Below are positions 23,501 through 34,762 of a stretch of 64,000 nucleotides of DNA, piece after piece. Below the pieces are notes generated by a model, which had not been told where the DNA came from, searched no databases, and saw only the letters and a program-made list of their open reading frames with translations. This stretch comes from Dactylis glomerata. Lineage: Eukaryota > Streptophyta > Magnoliopsida > Poales > Poaceae. The translations under genes and the position numbers were made by a program. Within the stretch, counting starts at the first letter, position 1; every line of letters begins with the position of its first letter. The stretch is taken from assembly GCA_007115705.1 (NCBI GenBank), contig QXEO01000382.1, forward strand, positions 5,709,208 to 5,773,207, read 5' to 3'.

Positions 23501-26095
23501 ATCACAACATTTTTCCATTCCAAATTCAGAGCAATACCCCTAGTGCCTTCCATTCTAGTGCTACAGAGCTTGATCTAAAAGGCCCATGCATCCCTTAGTG
23601 GCAAACAAAAGGAAGCAAATGCAAATCATCAGAATTGACAACTTATGGGAAATATGAATGCATCTACCATGCAAAAGAAAATAGGAGTAGCTGCTCAAGG
23701 TAAACGTAGTGCTGCGAACTGTTCACCTTGCTCGTATGATCCACTTTAAATAGAATCCCAAACCACCATCAATTTTTAATGTAACATGTTCTGAAGATAC
23801 ATTATTTATATTTTGTATTCCAGCTTCTAAGGTGTTGGAATTTTACAGACTGATGAACCACCTCAATGATAGTAAGTTAAAATTTCAGAGAATAACACTT
23901 ACTAAGTGGCTTATATTGTGCTCCTGCAGTTAAACTTCCTTTTTTCCCAACCAACCATGCTCCATATGGCACCTCACCAGATGCTACAAGCAAATGTAAT
24001 GACAGCAAGTATTATTGTTTTTTATTAGAATATCAGCAAATATTATAAGTAAAAGTGAACTTACTATAACCTTAAAAAAATTGAATTCAATGCATATTAG
24101 ATGACAATAATGCTGATTCCTTTATATGGATTCAAATTAAAATGGGTATACATTTTGTTACATGCAATCTTCAAAAACAGTTCAACTAAATACATGAGAA
24201 ATATGAATGATACATACCCGGCATTGGTACAAAGGACGCCCCAATTGATAGATTCTCTGAACCATACCTTACACCCAGGACACCATAGTCCTCAGAAGAC
24301 ACCCTGAAAAACATAACTTCCTCACTGATGGTTTCTAAATTCTAATTATATCAGCTGAAATTTGATAATGAAAATGTCTAACGTCGTATTTGGGAACATT
24401 TCTCGATAAGGTCAACAGACAAATAAGTGGAAAGCTATGTAACAATGGCTTCCATGATTTACAGCTGCAAGAGATATATAGTTACCTGTTTCCCATTAGC
24501 AAAGGGAGTGTGCCAAATGCACCAACGCGATACTCAGGGTAGTAAGCACATGACCTCAGCTTCAACATGCTGGATAAACAAGTATGAGCCAAAATATCAT
24601 CATCTATGCAGTTTTCAAAATAAGTAGTAATACTTAATGCAGTAGTGATATCATCTCTCCAAGAAAGCACGTACGGGTCTGAGGTCGACGCAAGAAGGTC
24701 CACGAAGGTATGGGGATCATGCAAATCTCTATAAATACATTAAATCGTTTCTTATGTTAGAATATAACAAAGTAGCACAAATACAACACACTGTTAAATC
24801 ATGGAATAATTACTTCTGCCAGCGAAATAGAGCATCTCCTTTTACTTCCGTTCCACTATTTTCACCTGCAGCTGCAGATACCTATTGTGATATTAAGGTA
24901 TGCAAAGACTCCTCTTGCAATAACTAGATGTCAATCCACAAAATGTACTGCATATGAATAAAACCTCTTGACAGTTCAACTTCAAGACTTATAACATTCT
25001 ACAAACAAGACTCGAAGCAAGTTACAAAAAAGAACTCGAACATATAACGGCTTTATAAATATGTGCGTCATCTGAAATATTTTTCTAGCACCAAGGTGGT
25101 ATCAACCACTGTAGGCAATCTTAAATTTGTAACTTGTGCACAGCATAAGACAAGGCTACCCAGTAGGGATTGGATGGCATCAGAAGGTAACATCCAAAAT
25201 GGCAATACAATGTTACCATAATTGACAGAACAAGCAAGAAAATGCTATTACCATAAAAGAGCAGCTAGGATGGAACCACTAAAGATCCACTCATCCTCAT
25301 GTCCTATCAAACTAAAACAGAAACAGTACAGCTGAAAGAACCCGATGCAGCAGAATTAAAAAAAGAGTGGTAATGGTATATCATGTGACAAGGATACGTT
25401 GGCGACCAAATCAACATGAGGATCTTCCAGCGGCTTCAGCATAAACCTTGAGGTCATGCTCCCCGCATGATCGAAGTAGTCCTCAAACAGACTACGCAGC
25501 GGCAGCTTGCCAAACATCACCTCATATGCCGGCACCGACATCCTGTGTGGTCAAGACAAAGATCCACTTCAGTAAATCACAAACAAGGACACCATTTGCT
25601 GTTACCGTTTGCTCGCATATGTGCATTGCCACGGCAAGCTACTGGCACTGAAAATCAGGACCGCACACCCAGTGGTTACAGTTAATCAACCGGCGTGTAG
25701 TGGCACAGTGCAAAATCATAATCACTAATCCACTGCTTCAGTTAAGATTACAGGAACGACGAGGCGCTATTTCACAAGGGGGGATCACTAATCACGATCA
25801 TGTATCTAATCTAATCTAATCAAGCAATCAGTCGAAAATTAAGAAACCCTCGTCACTGAATCCAATTGCGCAAAGCGTGGCGTGCCCTCGGTTTTTCGCT
25901 CCCGGCTGGAGCGAGAGGGGTCCGGAGCAGATTTCGACTGCGGGAGAGGGAAGGGGAGGGGAGTGGGAGGGGTGAATGCGGAGACCTGGTGCGGGCGGCG
26001 ATGGGCGGGTAGTCGAAGAGCGGCGGCACCAGCACCATAGGCGGCGGCGGCTCCGGCTTTCCCCAGAGGCTGCTCCACAGGGCGCCCATCGGCAT
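20520..26095 (-). CDS. OM47: Mitochondrial outer-membrane beta-barrel protein OM47
   Basis: There are fourteen minus-strand exons: 26095-25986, 25542-25398, 24881-24814, 24728-24675, 24569-24486, 24303-24218, 23983-23903, 22975-22845, 22174-22133, 21568-21492, 21406-21316, 21224-21143, 20909-20837 and 20688-20520. All introns are GT-AG and every phase joins, giving 1293 nt and 430 aa. The product matches the plant OM47 family (Arabidopsis At3g27930, about 425 aa) along its length. Landmarks are PPLFDYPPIAARTR, EDYFDHAGSMTSRFMLKPL, LRSCAYYPEYRVGAFG, NWNYAISYGVGSTSPLSPSF, KSWWRPSFTLSV and GTTSYGFGIRVEDLR, with an FDHLPTDMRPIGKIL tail. Alternating short hydrophobic strands with no helical membrane span fit a beta-barrel. 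The role in the outer membrane is poorly known. A second in-frame ATG at 26089 is equally plausible as the start. No defect is seen. Confidence 0.95.
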
Positions 26096-26539
26096 GCGCG
26101 GCGGCGACGGCGGCGGCGGATGGAGAGGTGATCTGCGTTTGGGGTCGGGGAGAGAGGATCAACTTGGGGAAGAAGAAGAAGAAAGAACAATCCGTTACAC
26201 TGCCCAGCTGTTGCCTGCCGCTATTTGAAGGGCAACATTGCGCTTTTTTTTAGCCGTGAGCGATGATGAGCCGCGACGTTGCGTAGAGCGGTGTGTATGG
26301 TAGCGTCGCACCTTCCCCTTCGGTGGGACGGCCTGTGGGCTGGTCAGGCGCCCAATGGAATTCTAGAAGCCACACATTTTTTTTCATCAGAGGGAGTATG
26401 AAAAAAAGGGGAGTCCCTAGTCCACGCTCCGTGCGTCGATTCGCGGAGAAACACCTAAACACAAAACGCCGGATCCTGAGTGGGCCAGCCCAACAGCTCA
26501 ATATTATGGATAGCTGGTTGCTCGACTATATTTTTTTCT

Positions 26540-26830
26540 ACTAGTTTGCTTTCAATTCGAAAATATTTAAATTCGAATTTGTTCAAAATCGAAAATGTTC
26601 AAATTTAAAATTGTTCAAATTCGGAAATGTTCAAATTTAAAATTGTTCAAATCTAAAATTGTTTAGATTCGAAATTCTGTTGAAATTTGAAATCTGTTCA
26701 TATTCGAATTTTTGTGCAAATTCAAAATTTGTTTAATTTGAAATCTATTCAAATTCAAAATTTTGCGCAAATTTCAAATCTGTTCAAATTAAATTCTGTT
26801 CAAATTCGAATTTGTTTAAAACTAAAACTG
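26540..26830. repeat. Degenerate GTTCAAATTCGAA-type repeat
   Basis: Many diverged units of roughly 15-20 bp are built on words such as TTCAAATTCGAAA and TGTTCAAATTTAAA. The stretch is strongly AT-rich and non-coding, and its origin is unclear. Confidence 0.7.
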
Positions 26831-27117
26831 TTCATAATTTAAAATTTTAAAAAATAAAAAGAAAAACGAAAATGAAGCAAAAAATAAAAAAGGAAAAAAG
26901 AAAAGCACAAAATAGCTGGAAACCGACCAAAAAACGACAGAAAAAAAAACAAAACCGCAAAAAAACCTATTTACGGGGAATGTTTGTGGGCCGGCCCATT
27001 TGGGAATACTTGTCGGGCCGCGAAGCGAAAGGGTGCGCGTAAACATGAAAATCGTCACAACGGGCGATGAATAGGTTTCACCAAAAAAAAAAGGTGAGGA
27101 AACAGAGCAGGAAAGAA

Positions 27118-27141
27118 CTCGGTAGCGTACACGCTACCGAG
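27118..27141. repeat. Near-perfect 24-bp palindrome
   Basis: CTCGGTAGCGT, two bases, then ACGCTACCGAG: both 11-bp arms are exact complements. It is isolated between unclassified repeat DNA and the copia-2 flank. Confidence 0.8.
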
Positions 27142-27395
27142 CACCATTTTGCTGAAAGATTTTGTACATGGGCTTGGCCCTTTATCTGGTTCATTCTTCC
27201 TTTTCTGTATTCGTTTCATACCTGGCTACTGAGGCACACTTCTTTTAGGCTTAAGCTTCTAGAGAAGCTGGCTTATATAGATTCTGGTGGAAAGAAACTC
27301 GGGTGAGGAGGAGCTCTTAGAAACTGTTGTTCCTATTCTTTTGAGCTTATGAGATTTGGGCTTATTTGATGTGTTAAGTTATGCAAAGACTATAA

Positions 27396-27814
27396 TGTTA
27401 GGTTGATCTCCAGGACCGAGTCTAACGACTCGATCCGACCCTTGCTCACGCGCCCTGATCGGGGGCGCCCAACCTCTTCATGGTTGGTGGGCCCCTGTCG
27501 CTAGCGCATATAAAGAGGTGGGAGGGGGCCGGACGCACACGGTACGAGGTTCACCGTGCGCCGCAGCCCCCCACCGACACAACCTACCGATCTAGGTTTT
27601 GCGCTAGGCCGACGGGAAGTCTCCAGCCGCCGCCACTCTCACCCTCCACGTTCACTCCGTCGCCCTCTCCGATGGCTACCGACTCGGGCTCATCGAGCCA
27701 AGGTGCAGGTGATTCCTCTTCCTCTCCGATCTCTCCCTCTCTCTCTCAATGCTTTGTCCAGTGACATAGAAAAGATACACTACCGAGTCTTTGATCTAGC
27801 CTAGCAAATCAACA
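27396..27814 (+). repeat. 5' LTR of copia-2
   Basis: This 419-bp LTR runs from TGTTAGGTTG to AATCAACA. It carries a TATAAA box at 27509-27514, followed by a GC-rich presumed transcript start. Confidence 0.95.
27509..27514 (+). promoter_or_regulatory. TATA box in copia-2 5' LTR
   Basis: TATAAA sits about 114 bases into the LTR. The 3' LTR has the same box at 33066-33071. Confidence 0.7.
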
Positions 27815-27815
27815 T

Positions 27816-27827
27816 TGGTATCAGAGC
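27816..27827 (+). promoter_or_regulatory. Primer binding site of copia-2
   Basis: TGGTATCAGAGC, one base after the LTR, is the standard complement of the initiator tRNA-Met 3' end in plant copia elements. Confidence 0.95.
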
Positions 27828-28723
27828 AGCTAGACTAGATGGTCTCAGGTAGAAAAGAAATCGAGAAAAACAAACCCTAGTTCATCCCCTAGCACCAAAT
27901 CCCCGAATCAAGAAAAGAAAAGAGGGGAAAAAGCAAAGAAAGAACTCACCGGTTGGCCTCGGGTCGCCGGCAAGGTGCGCCGCCGCAAGGCCGCGCCGTT
28001 CCTCTCGATCTAGTGTGCATCGGCAAGCCGAGACACTAGAAGAAGAACAAGGGCTATGGAGGAGCATGCCTCCGCCACGGCCGAAAGGGCGAACCCCTTC
28101 GGGGGCAAACGGCGGGCGCCAGCAGGCTAACGGGCCGCTCGGGCTGGGCCGCCAGAGAAGCGGCAGTTAAAACCCGCCGCACGGGTCGGCGCGCGCGCCT
28201 CGTAGGCCTTGGGCCGCGTTTTGGCTGTGGGCCGAATAGTTTTTTCTCTGTTTTATTTACAGATCACGGTTTTAATTGTATTTTTGTTCAGATTTTGAGC
28301 AAATTTCAAATAGTTTTCTCTATTCAAAATATTCCAACGAAAATTTTGTTTAGAGAATTCAAAAGTTACAGAAACTTTTCTATAAAGTTTAAAGTTAATG
28401 AATTTTTTATTCAAGTTTCCGCTGCATATAGTTAAAGTAAATTGCTTAAATGCAATAAAGTGGTATTTAAATTTTTGAAAGATGTGATAAAGTGATTTTA
28501 AAGTGATTATGTCTCTGTTATTATATAACCAACGTTGTTAATAGCATGAACATAATTTATTTATTACATGTTAAAAGGTGCACTTATCTCTATTTTTGCC
28601 CAACGGTGATGTAGTTTTAATTGCACAAACAGTTGTATGTGTTGATTTATACCAACGTTGGATTAATGCATGCAATTGTTTTGTTATCTCACATCTTTGT
28701 GAATTTCAGGAGGCTACAGTCTG
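27828..28723 (+). other. Copia-2 untranslated leader
   Basis: About 900 bases lie between the PBS and the gag ATG, with no long sense ORF. TTGTGAATTTCAG just before the ATG looks like a splice acceptor, so the leader may be spliced. Confidence 0.6.
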
Positions 28724-30439
28724 ATGAGTTGCCTCAAAGGCGTTCCGACGCTCAGGGGTGACAACTACACTGAGTGGAGGAAGAAAGTTGATCTGGCTTT
28801 TGTCTGCGCTGAGGTTGACTGGGTTGTGGACACTCCACAGCCGGTCAAGCCGACAGAGCCAGTCAGAGATGCAAATGATGATGATGCTGCATGGGAGAAA
28901 AAGAAAAAGGACTTTGCTCCAGTGGAGCTGGCATATGTGCTAGAGAACCAAAAGTGGGTCAATGCAAACAAAAAGTGCATGGCCTTTATAAAGAATACGA
29001 TTGAGAACGTCATTGCGGGCTCAATCGCAGAGTGCACTTCCGTTGGGGAGTTTCTGGAAAAGATAAAGAGCCAGTTCACTGGCTCTTCAAAAGTCTATGC
29101 TACCCAGCTGCTCAAGCAGTTGGTCACAGAAAAGTACACAGGAGGTGCACATGGCATCAGGGAGCACATCTTGAGGATGAGCAACATGGCTTCTAAACTG
29201 AAGCCTATGGATGCTGATCTGGAACTAAAGCCTGCTCTGCTTGTTCACCTTGTCATGGCTTCATTGCCCAAAGAGTTTGATAACTTTGTTATCAACTACA
29301 ACATGTCCCCTGATAAATGGGACATAGAAAAGATGATTGCCATGTGTGTACAAGAGGAAGATAGGCTTAAAGCCTCAAATGGTGGTTCAATTAACTATGC
29401 CAAGGACAACAAGAAAAGGAACTACCAGAACTTCCAGAACAGCAATCAAGGTTCTCCCTCCAAGCCATATGGCAAAGGTCCCCAACAGTATCATCAGCCC
29501 ACTCTCCCAGTGGATAAAGACCAGTGTCTCCACTGCAAGAAGACTGGGCACTTCAAGAAAGACTGTCCAGAATGGCTCAAGTCCATAATGGCAAGGAAAG
29601 GTATAGATACAGTTTCTTTTGTTAATAAATCCCTGTATTCACAGTTTTCGAAATTTACTTGGTGGATTGACTCAGGTGCAACTGTTCATGTTGCTAATTC
29701 TTTACAGGGATTCCATTCGACAAGGACTATGAAAAGAAACGAAAGATGCATTGAAGTTGCGAATGGAGTTCAAGCAGACGTGGAAGCTGTTGGCGACATC
29801 TCCTTGGAGTTAGCTGATGGTTTTTCGATTCTGCTTAGAGATGTTTTATTTGTTCCCTCACTTCACAGAAACTTAATAAGTGTATCGCGTTTGGATAAAG
29901 ACAGTTATGAGTGTTATTTTGCACACGGCGAGTGTGCCATATGGTTTAAAGATGCTTGTGTGGGTGTTGCTTTACTTCACAACGAGCTTTATTTGTTATC
30001 CTTACGTGAAAAAGTGCATTCTGTGTGTAATGTGAATGAACAAACTTCCTTGTCGAACAAAGAACAAAAGAAAAGAAAGAGAACTCATGACTCATCGAAG
30101 TTATGGCACTGTCGATTAGGCCATATTTCGAGGGGAAGAATCGAAAACCTCATTAAAAATGATATTCTTCCTCCGTTAGAGTTCTCCGATATAGAACAAT
30201 GCATAGATTGCATAAAAGGAAAGTATGTAAAGCAAATTAAAAAGGGTGCAACCCAAAGTACAGCAACACTAGAAATAATCCACACTGATATTTGTGGACC
30301 ATTTTCTGTGAAAAGTGGGGAGTACTACGGTCGGCACACTCCATATGGTCAAGTACCTGGACCTTTTGCAAGGTTCTTACAGGAAAATGGAATAGTCGCC
30401 CAGTATTCTATGCCGGGCGAACCTCAGCAAATGGAGTAG
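28724..30439 (+). pseudogene. Copia-2 gag, protease and partial integrase
   Basis: The 571-codon frame starts MSCLKGVPTLRGDNYTEW. It contains the gag capsid region, a CCHC knuckle (CLHCKKTGHFKKDC, near residue 270), a protease site WIDSGATVH, the pre-integrase zinc region (LWHCRLGH...CIDCIKGK) and the start of integrase (HTDICGPFSVKS). The next residues are GEYYG, which normally lie about 60 residues further on. An in-frame deletion near 30316 has therefore removed the middle of the integrase core, including its second catalytic aspartate. The frame ends at 30439 because CAGCAAATGG (30425-30434) lacks one A relative to the expected QQNG coding sequence. Confidence 0.9.
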
Positions 30440-32766
30440 CTGAAAGGCGTAACCGTACTCTTATGGATATGGTGCGCAGTATGATGAGTTATTCCACCCT
30501 GCCATTGGGATTATGGATGGAGGCGCTTAAAACCGCCATTCACGTTCTCAACAGAGTACCAAGCAAGTCGGTGCCCAAAACACCGTACGAGTTGTGGACA
30601 GGGAGAGTTCCCTCCCTGCGCCACTTAAGGGTCTGGGGGAGCCCAGCTGAGGCAAAAGTCTTTAATCCAAATATTGCAAAGTTAGACCCCAAAACAGTAA
30701 CTTGCCACTTCATTGGCTATCCTGACAGATCAAAAGGTTATCGTTTCTACTGTCCAGACAAATACACAAAGTTTGTAGAAACGAGACATGCAGTCTTCTT
30801 GGAGGACGAACTGATGAGGGGGAGCATGGTAGCTCGGAAAATTGATCTTGAGGAGAAGAGGGTGCATGCACCTAATCCGATGATTCAGGAGCCATTTTTC
30901 TCGCTACCTGTTGTGCCTGCACCAACAATCCCTGAGGTTGCGGTGCAAGCACCTGTTGTAACTCCACCCATGACAACAAGGTGTGAAGTTTTGGAACCTG
31001 TCTGTCAGGAGCCGACTGAACCCTTCGTTGAGCATGAAAGGGAGCTGCAGCAGCCACCTCTAATAGATGTACCAGAAGTTGAGGTACATAATGAGCCAGA
31101 GAATGAGGCCCTAAGAAGGTCCAAAAGAGTCAAGAAATCAGCTATTTCTACTGACTATAAAGTTTATAACACAGAAACAGTTCATATGGAAGGTGATCCC
31201 ACCTCATATGAAGAAGCTATGGAAGGCCCCAACTCATCGAAGTGGCTAGAGGCCATGGAAGATGAAATGAGGTCGATGAGTTCCAACAATGTTTGGGACT
31301 TAGAGGAAATTCCCAAAGGAGCCAAAACTGTAGGCTGCAAATGGGTCTACAAAACAAAGTATGACTCTAACGGGAATATAGAAAAGTATAAAGCGCGTCT
31401 AGTGGCAAAAGGATTTACACAAAGAGAAGGGGTAGATTACAATGAGACATTTTCTCCGGTCTCATGTAAGGATTCCTTTAGAATCATAATGGCACTAGTT
31501 GCACATTTTGATTTAGAGTTGCATCAAATGGATGTAAAGACGGCATTTCTAAATGGAGATTTAGAAGAAAAAGTGTACATGAAACAACCCAAGGGTTTTT
31601 TCATGGAGGGGAAGGAACACATGGGATGCCGTCTAAAGAAATCCATTTATGGATTAAAGCAAGCCTCTAGACAGTGGTATCTAAAGTTTAATGATACCAT
31701 CAAAAGATTTGGATTTAAAGAAAACATCGAGGATAACTGCGTTTATGCAAAGTTTAAAAGTGGGAAATATATTTTCCTAATCTTGTATGTGGATGATATC
31801 CTGCTTGCTAGCAGTGATGTTAGTCTTCTGCGAGAAACAAAGAAGTTTTTGTCCTCAAACTTTGATATGAAAGATCTTGGTGAAGCTTCATATGTTTTGG
31901 GCATAGAAATTCACCGAGATAGAAAGAATGGAGTGTTAGGACTATCACAGAAGGCATATTTAGAAAAAGTTCTAATAAAGTATAATATGCATAAGAGTAA
32001 TGCCACACCTGCTCCGATAGTCAAGGGCGACAGTTTTGGGGAATATCAATGCCCCAGGAATCAATATGAGATTGATCAAATGAAAGCAGTACCATACGCT
32101 TCGGCTGTTGGAAGCTTACAGTATGCACAAGTGTGCACTCGCCCTGACTTAGCTTTTATCACCGGGGTACTCGGTAGATATCAGTCAAATCCAGGCATAG
32201 AGCACTGGAAGATGGTAAAGAAAGTATTGCGCTATGTGCAAGGCACAAAAGACCTCATGCTAACCTACAGAAGATTTGATTCCCTAGAGATAAAAGGGTA
32301 TTCATATGCAGACTATGCGGGAGACAAAGATGAAAGAAAGTCCACAACTGGATATGTGTTCACTCTCGCAGGAGGGGCTATTTCGTGGAGAAGCTGCAAA
32401 CAGACAATAGTTGCATCATCCACGATGTATGCCGAATTTATAGCATGTTTTGAGGCCACAAATCAGGTGTTATGGCTAAAGAAATGTATACCCGACTTGA
32501 AAGTAGTGGATTGTATTGACAAACCAATAAAGATGTACTGTGACAACCAGCCTGCAGTATTTTATGCTCACAACAACAAGTCGAGTAAAGCTACCAGACC
32601 AATAGAAGTAAAGTATTACGTTGTAAAAGATAAAATCCAGGATCAAACTATAAGAGTCGAGCATATAAGGACAAAGGATATGCTTGCGGATCCGCTAACG
32701 AAAGGCTTACCACCCAATGTGTTCAAGGAACACTTAGCCGGCATGGGTTTAATGGCAAGCCTATGA
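30430..32766 (+). pseudogene. Copia-2 pol remainder: integrase end, RT, RNase H
   Basis: After the frameshift the sequence continues with NGVAERRNRTLMD, the third integrase acid region. It then carries a complete RT (VDYNETFSPV, MDVKTAFLNGDL, LYVDDILLASSD) and RNase H (YADYAGDKDERKSTTGYVF, SSTMYAEF). Its end is MLADPLTKGLPP and a stop at 32766. The open frame extends upstream to an ATG at 30292, but that part is out-of-frame integrase. RT and RNase H show no internal stop. Confidence 0.9.
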
Positions 32767-32941
32767 TTCCTGGATCATAAGAGGCCCAAAAGTAATAGAA
32801 TTTGTTTCAAAACAGAGAAGTGTATAGTGGCTGTCTTATTCTATCGGAAAATGAGCTGTGACGATGAAACATGCTCTATGTACTGATCCGTGATGAAATG
32901 AGTAAAGAGTAAAGTATAAAGTTAAAAGTAAAGTTGAGATC

Positions 32942-32952
32942 AAGGGGGAGAA
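32942..32952 (+). promoter_or_regulatory. Polypurine tract of copia-2
   Basis: AAGGGGGAGAA directly abuts the 3' LTR, as expected for plus-strand priming. Confidence 0.9.
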
Positions 32953-33369
32953 TGTTAGGTTGATCTCCAGGACCGAGTCTAACGACTCGATCCGACCCTT
33001 GCTCACGCGCCCTGATTGGGGGCTCCCAACCTCTTCATGGTTGGTGGGCCCCTGTCGCCAGCGCATATAAAGAGGTGGGGGGGCCGGACGCACATGGTAC
33101 GAGGTTCACCGTGCACCGCAGCCCCCCACTGACACAACCTACCGATCTAGGTTTTGCGCTAGGCCGACGGGAAGTCTCCAGCCGCCGCCACTCTCACCCT
33201 CCACGTTCACTCCGTCGCCCTCTCCGATGGCTACCGGCTCGGGCTCATCGAGCCAAGGTGCAGGTGATTCCTCTTCCTCTCCGATCTCTCCCTCTCTCTC
33301 TCAATGCTTTGTCCAGTGACATAGAAAATATACACTACCGAGTCTTTGATCTAGCCTAGCAAATCAACA
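32953..33369 (+). repeat. 3' LTR of copia-2
   Basis: This 417-bp LTR is the partner of 27396-27814. It carries TATAAA at 33066-33071 and is followed by the duplication TATAA. Confidence 0.95.
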
Positions 33370-33374
33370 TATAA

Positions 33375-33921
33375 TACCCCTGAATTTCATTGAAGTACAG
33401 GTGTCCATAAAAATTTGTGCTACTAATTGAAACATCAGCAAGCTGCCGTGCGCATGCAGTCTATTTGCTAGCATGAACAAAACAATCCTGTAAATCACAG
33501 ATAAGAAATAATTGTGCTGCAAATAACATCGCAATCCGTGCTTGCTAACTTGCTAGAACTGACAAATACCAGATATAAATCAGTCAATTGGGTGCACGGG
33601 CAAGTGCCTTGCGCAGACGGTGGTCGTTCCTAGTACATCGGCCTGGTCTAGCGTGCAAGCTCGAGACAAATGGTGGGGATTGGCGAGGTGGAAGCGCTGG
33701 GGTTTCCCTGTCGAAGCCGAGCGACATCGGCAGCGGCGTGGTCATCGAGCGGCTGCGACGGCGGGGAGCGGCTGCGGCGTCCGTCATGTGTGGCCGATGC
33801 GGGGCGAGCTGGTCTCATTTTTCTTTTTTTGATGAACCGTTACTTCTTGCGGAGTGGCAGAGCCATGTAAACAGAGCTAAAACTGGAGGGCGAGTCAATA
33901 TGCCATTTTGGCTGTCTTACG
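33375..33921. other. Unique spacer between copia-2 and the MULE
   Basis: There is no supported gene. Short GC-rich ORFs on both strands (33584-33950) lack recognisable domains. The last bases belong to the site into which the MULE inserted; its duplication is 33922-33930. Confidence 0.5.
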
Positions 33922-33930
33922 CAGAAGCTC

Positions 33931-34094
33931 GACCAGTTAGACAAATCTGACCCAAAGACAAAACTTTAACGCAAAGTAAATCTATTTTCGAAATTTAGCC
34001 GGATCTGACCCTTTTCGCTACCGCCAGACGCGCCGGAGGTACGATTACACATGATACCGCCGGGGTCAATGGAGGTAGCCCTCCTGGTCAATGG
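33931..34094 (+). repeat. Left TIR of the MULE
   Basis: This 164-bp arm matches 57485-57648 in inverse orientation at about 94-95% by hand count. It includes the first two dyad modules. Confidence 0.92.
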
Positions 34095-34224
34095 CATCCG
34101 AACCAAGACGTAGTTTTTGCTGACGTGGCGATACCGCCAGGGTCTGCGGAGGTATCCCTCAAAACCTACCGCCGGGTGCCCTGGAGGTATCGTGCCAACC
34201 TTACCTCCAGGACCTCTGGAGGTA
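34019..34224. repeat. Left cluster of 23-bp dyad modules (5 copies)
   Basis: TACCGCC at 34019, 34055, 34132 and 34167 and TACCTCC at 34202 are each followed, exactly 16 bases start to start, by GGAGGTA (34035, 34071, 34148, 34183, 34218). The 9-base spacers all differ. The first two modules are in the TIR; the other three lie inside it. Confidence 0.9.
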
Positions 34225-34762
34225 ACGTTTGAAGGGTTAAGTCAACCCACCCCGCGAGTGGGCGGCCCATTGTCGCCCCATTCTTCCTCCTCTTGACCAG
34301 ATCTGCTATCTCTGCCCTCTCTCTCACCCCACTCAATCCCTTCTCAAATCCCTCCAAATCGGAGGGATTTGTCCATGGAATCGGCCCTAGTTGCATCCAT
34401 TGAGGTAATCTCTTCCACCTCTAGCTATTTCTTGGTTGAAATTTGTGTTTGTTTGGCACTATTCCTACCCTTTGCAAATCCTAGATTTGTGGTCTTTCTC
34501 TCAATCTATTGTTCTAATTGGATTACTATGGGTTGTATGATGTTTGTGTTGTGTATGAAGTACTTGTGTTAGACACATACATGCAATTTGTAGGTAAGAA
34601 ATTATGGTTAGATCTAGGGTTAGACCTAGGGATTGAGGTAGACCTAGGGTTTGAGGTAGTAGGTAGAACACATGCCATTTCATTATCTATTATAAATGCT
34701 TAGTGTGGCTTTGATATTACATGACTATATGATGTTTTATATTTGTTGTAAATTATTTATAG

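Larger units (their letters stand above)
26096..27390. other. OM47 upstream region and unclassified repeats
   Basis: The OM47 5' UTR and promoter should lie just above 26096; I see no clear TATA box. From about 26250 the sequence looks TE-derived, with GGGCCGGCCCA-type words and a TCAGAGGGAGTA word like a Stowaway end at 26388. From 26540 to about 26830 it is a degenerate AT-rich repeat. No gene is supported. Confidence 0.55.
27396..33369 (+). mobile_element. Ty1/copia LTR retrotransposon (copia-2), defective
   Basis: LTRs of 419 and 417 bp flank an internal region with a PBS, gag-pol and a PPT. The target duplication TATAA lies at 27391-27395 and 33370-33374. The LTRs differ by about eight substitutions and one 2-bp indel by eye. 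Gag-pol is of the Tnt1/Tork-Ikeros kind (my inference). It has lost the second catalytic aspartate region of integrase and has a 1-base frameshift, so this copy cannot be autonomous. Confidence 0.95.

Noticed and set aside
27556..27804. ORFs in the copia-2 LTR (also 33075-33359)
   Set aside because: They are present because the LTR is duplicated. They are arginine/proline/serine-rich translation of GC-rich non-coding DNA.
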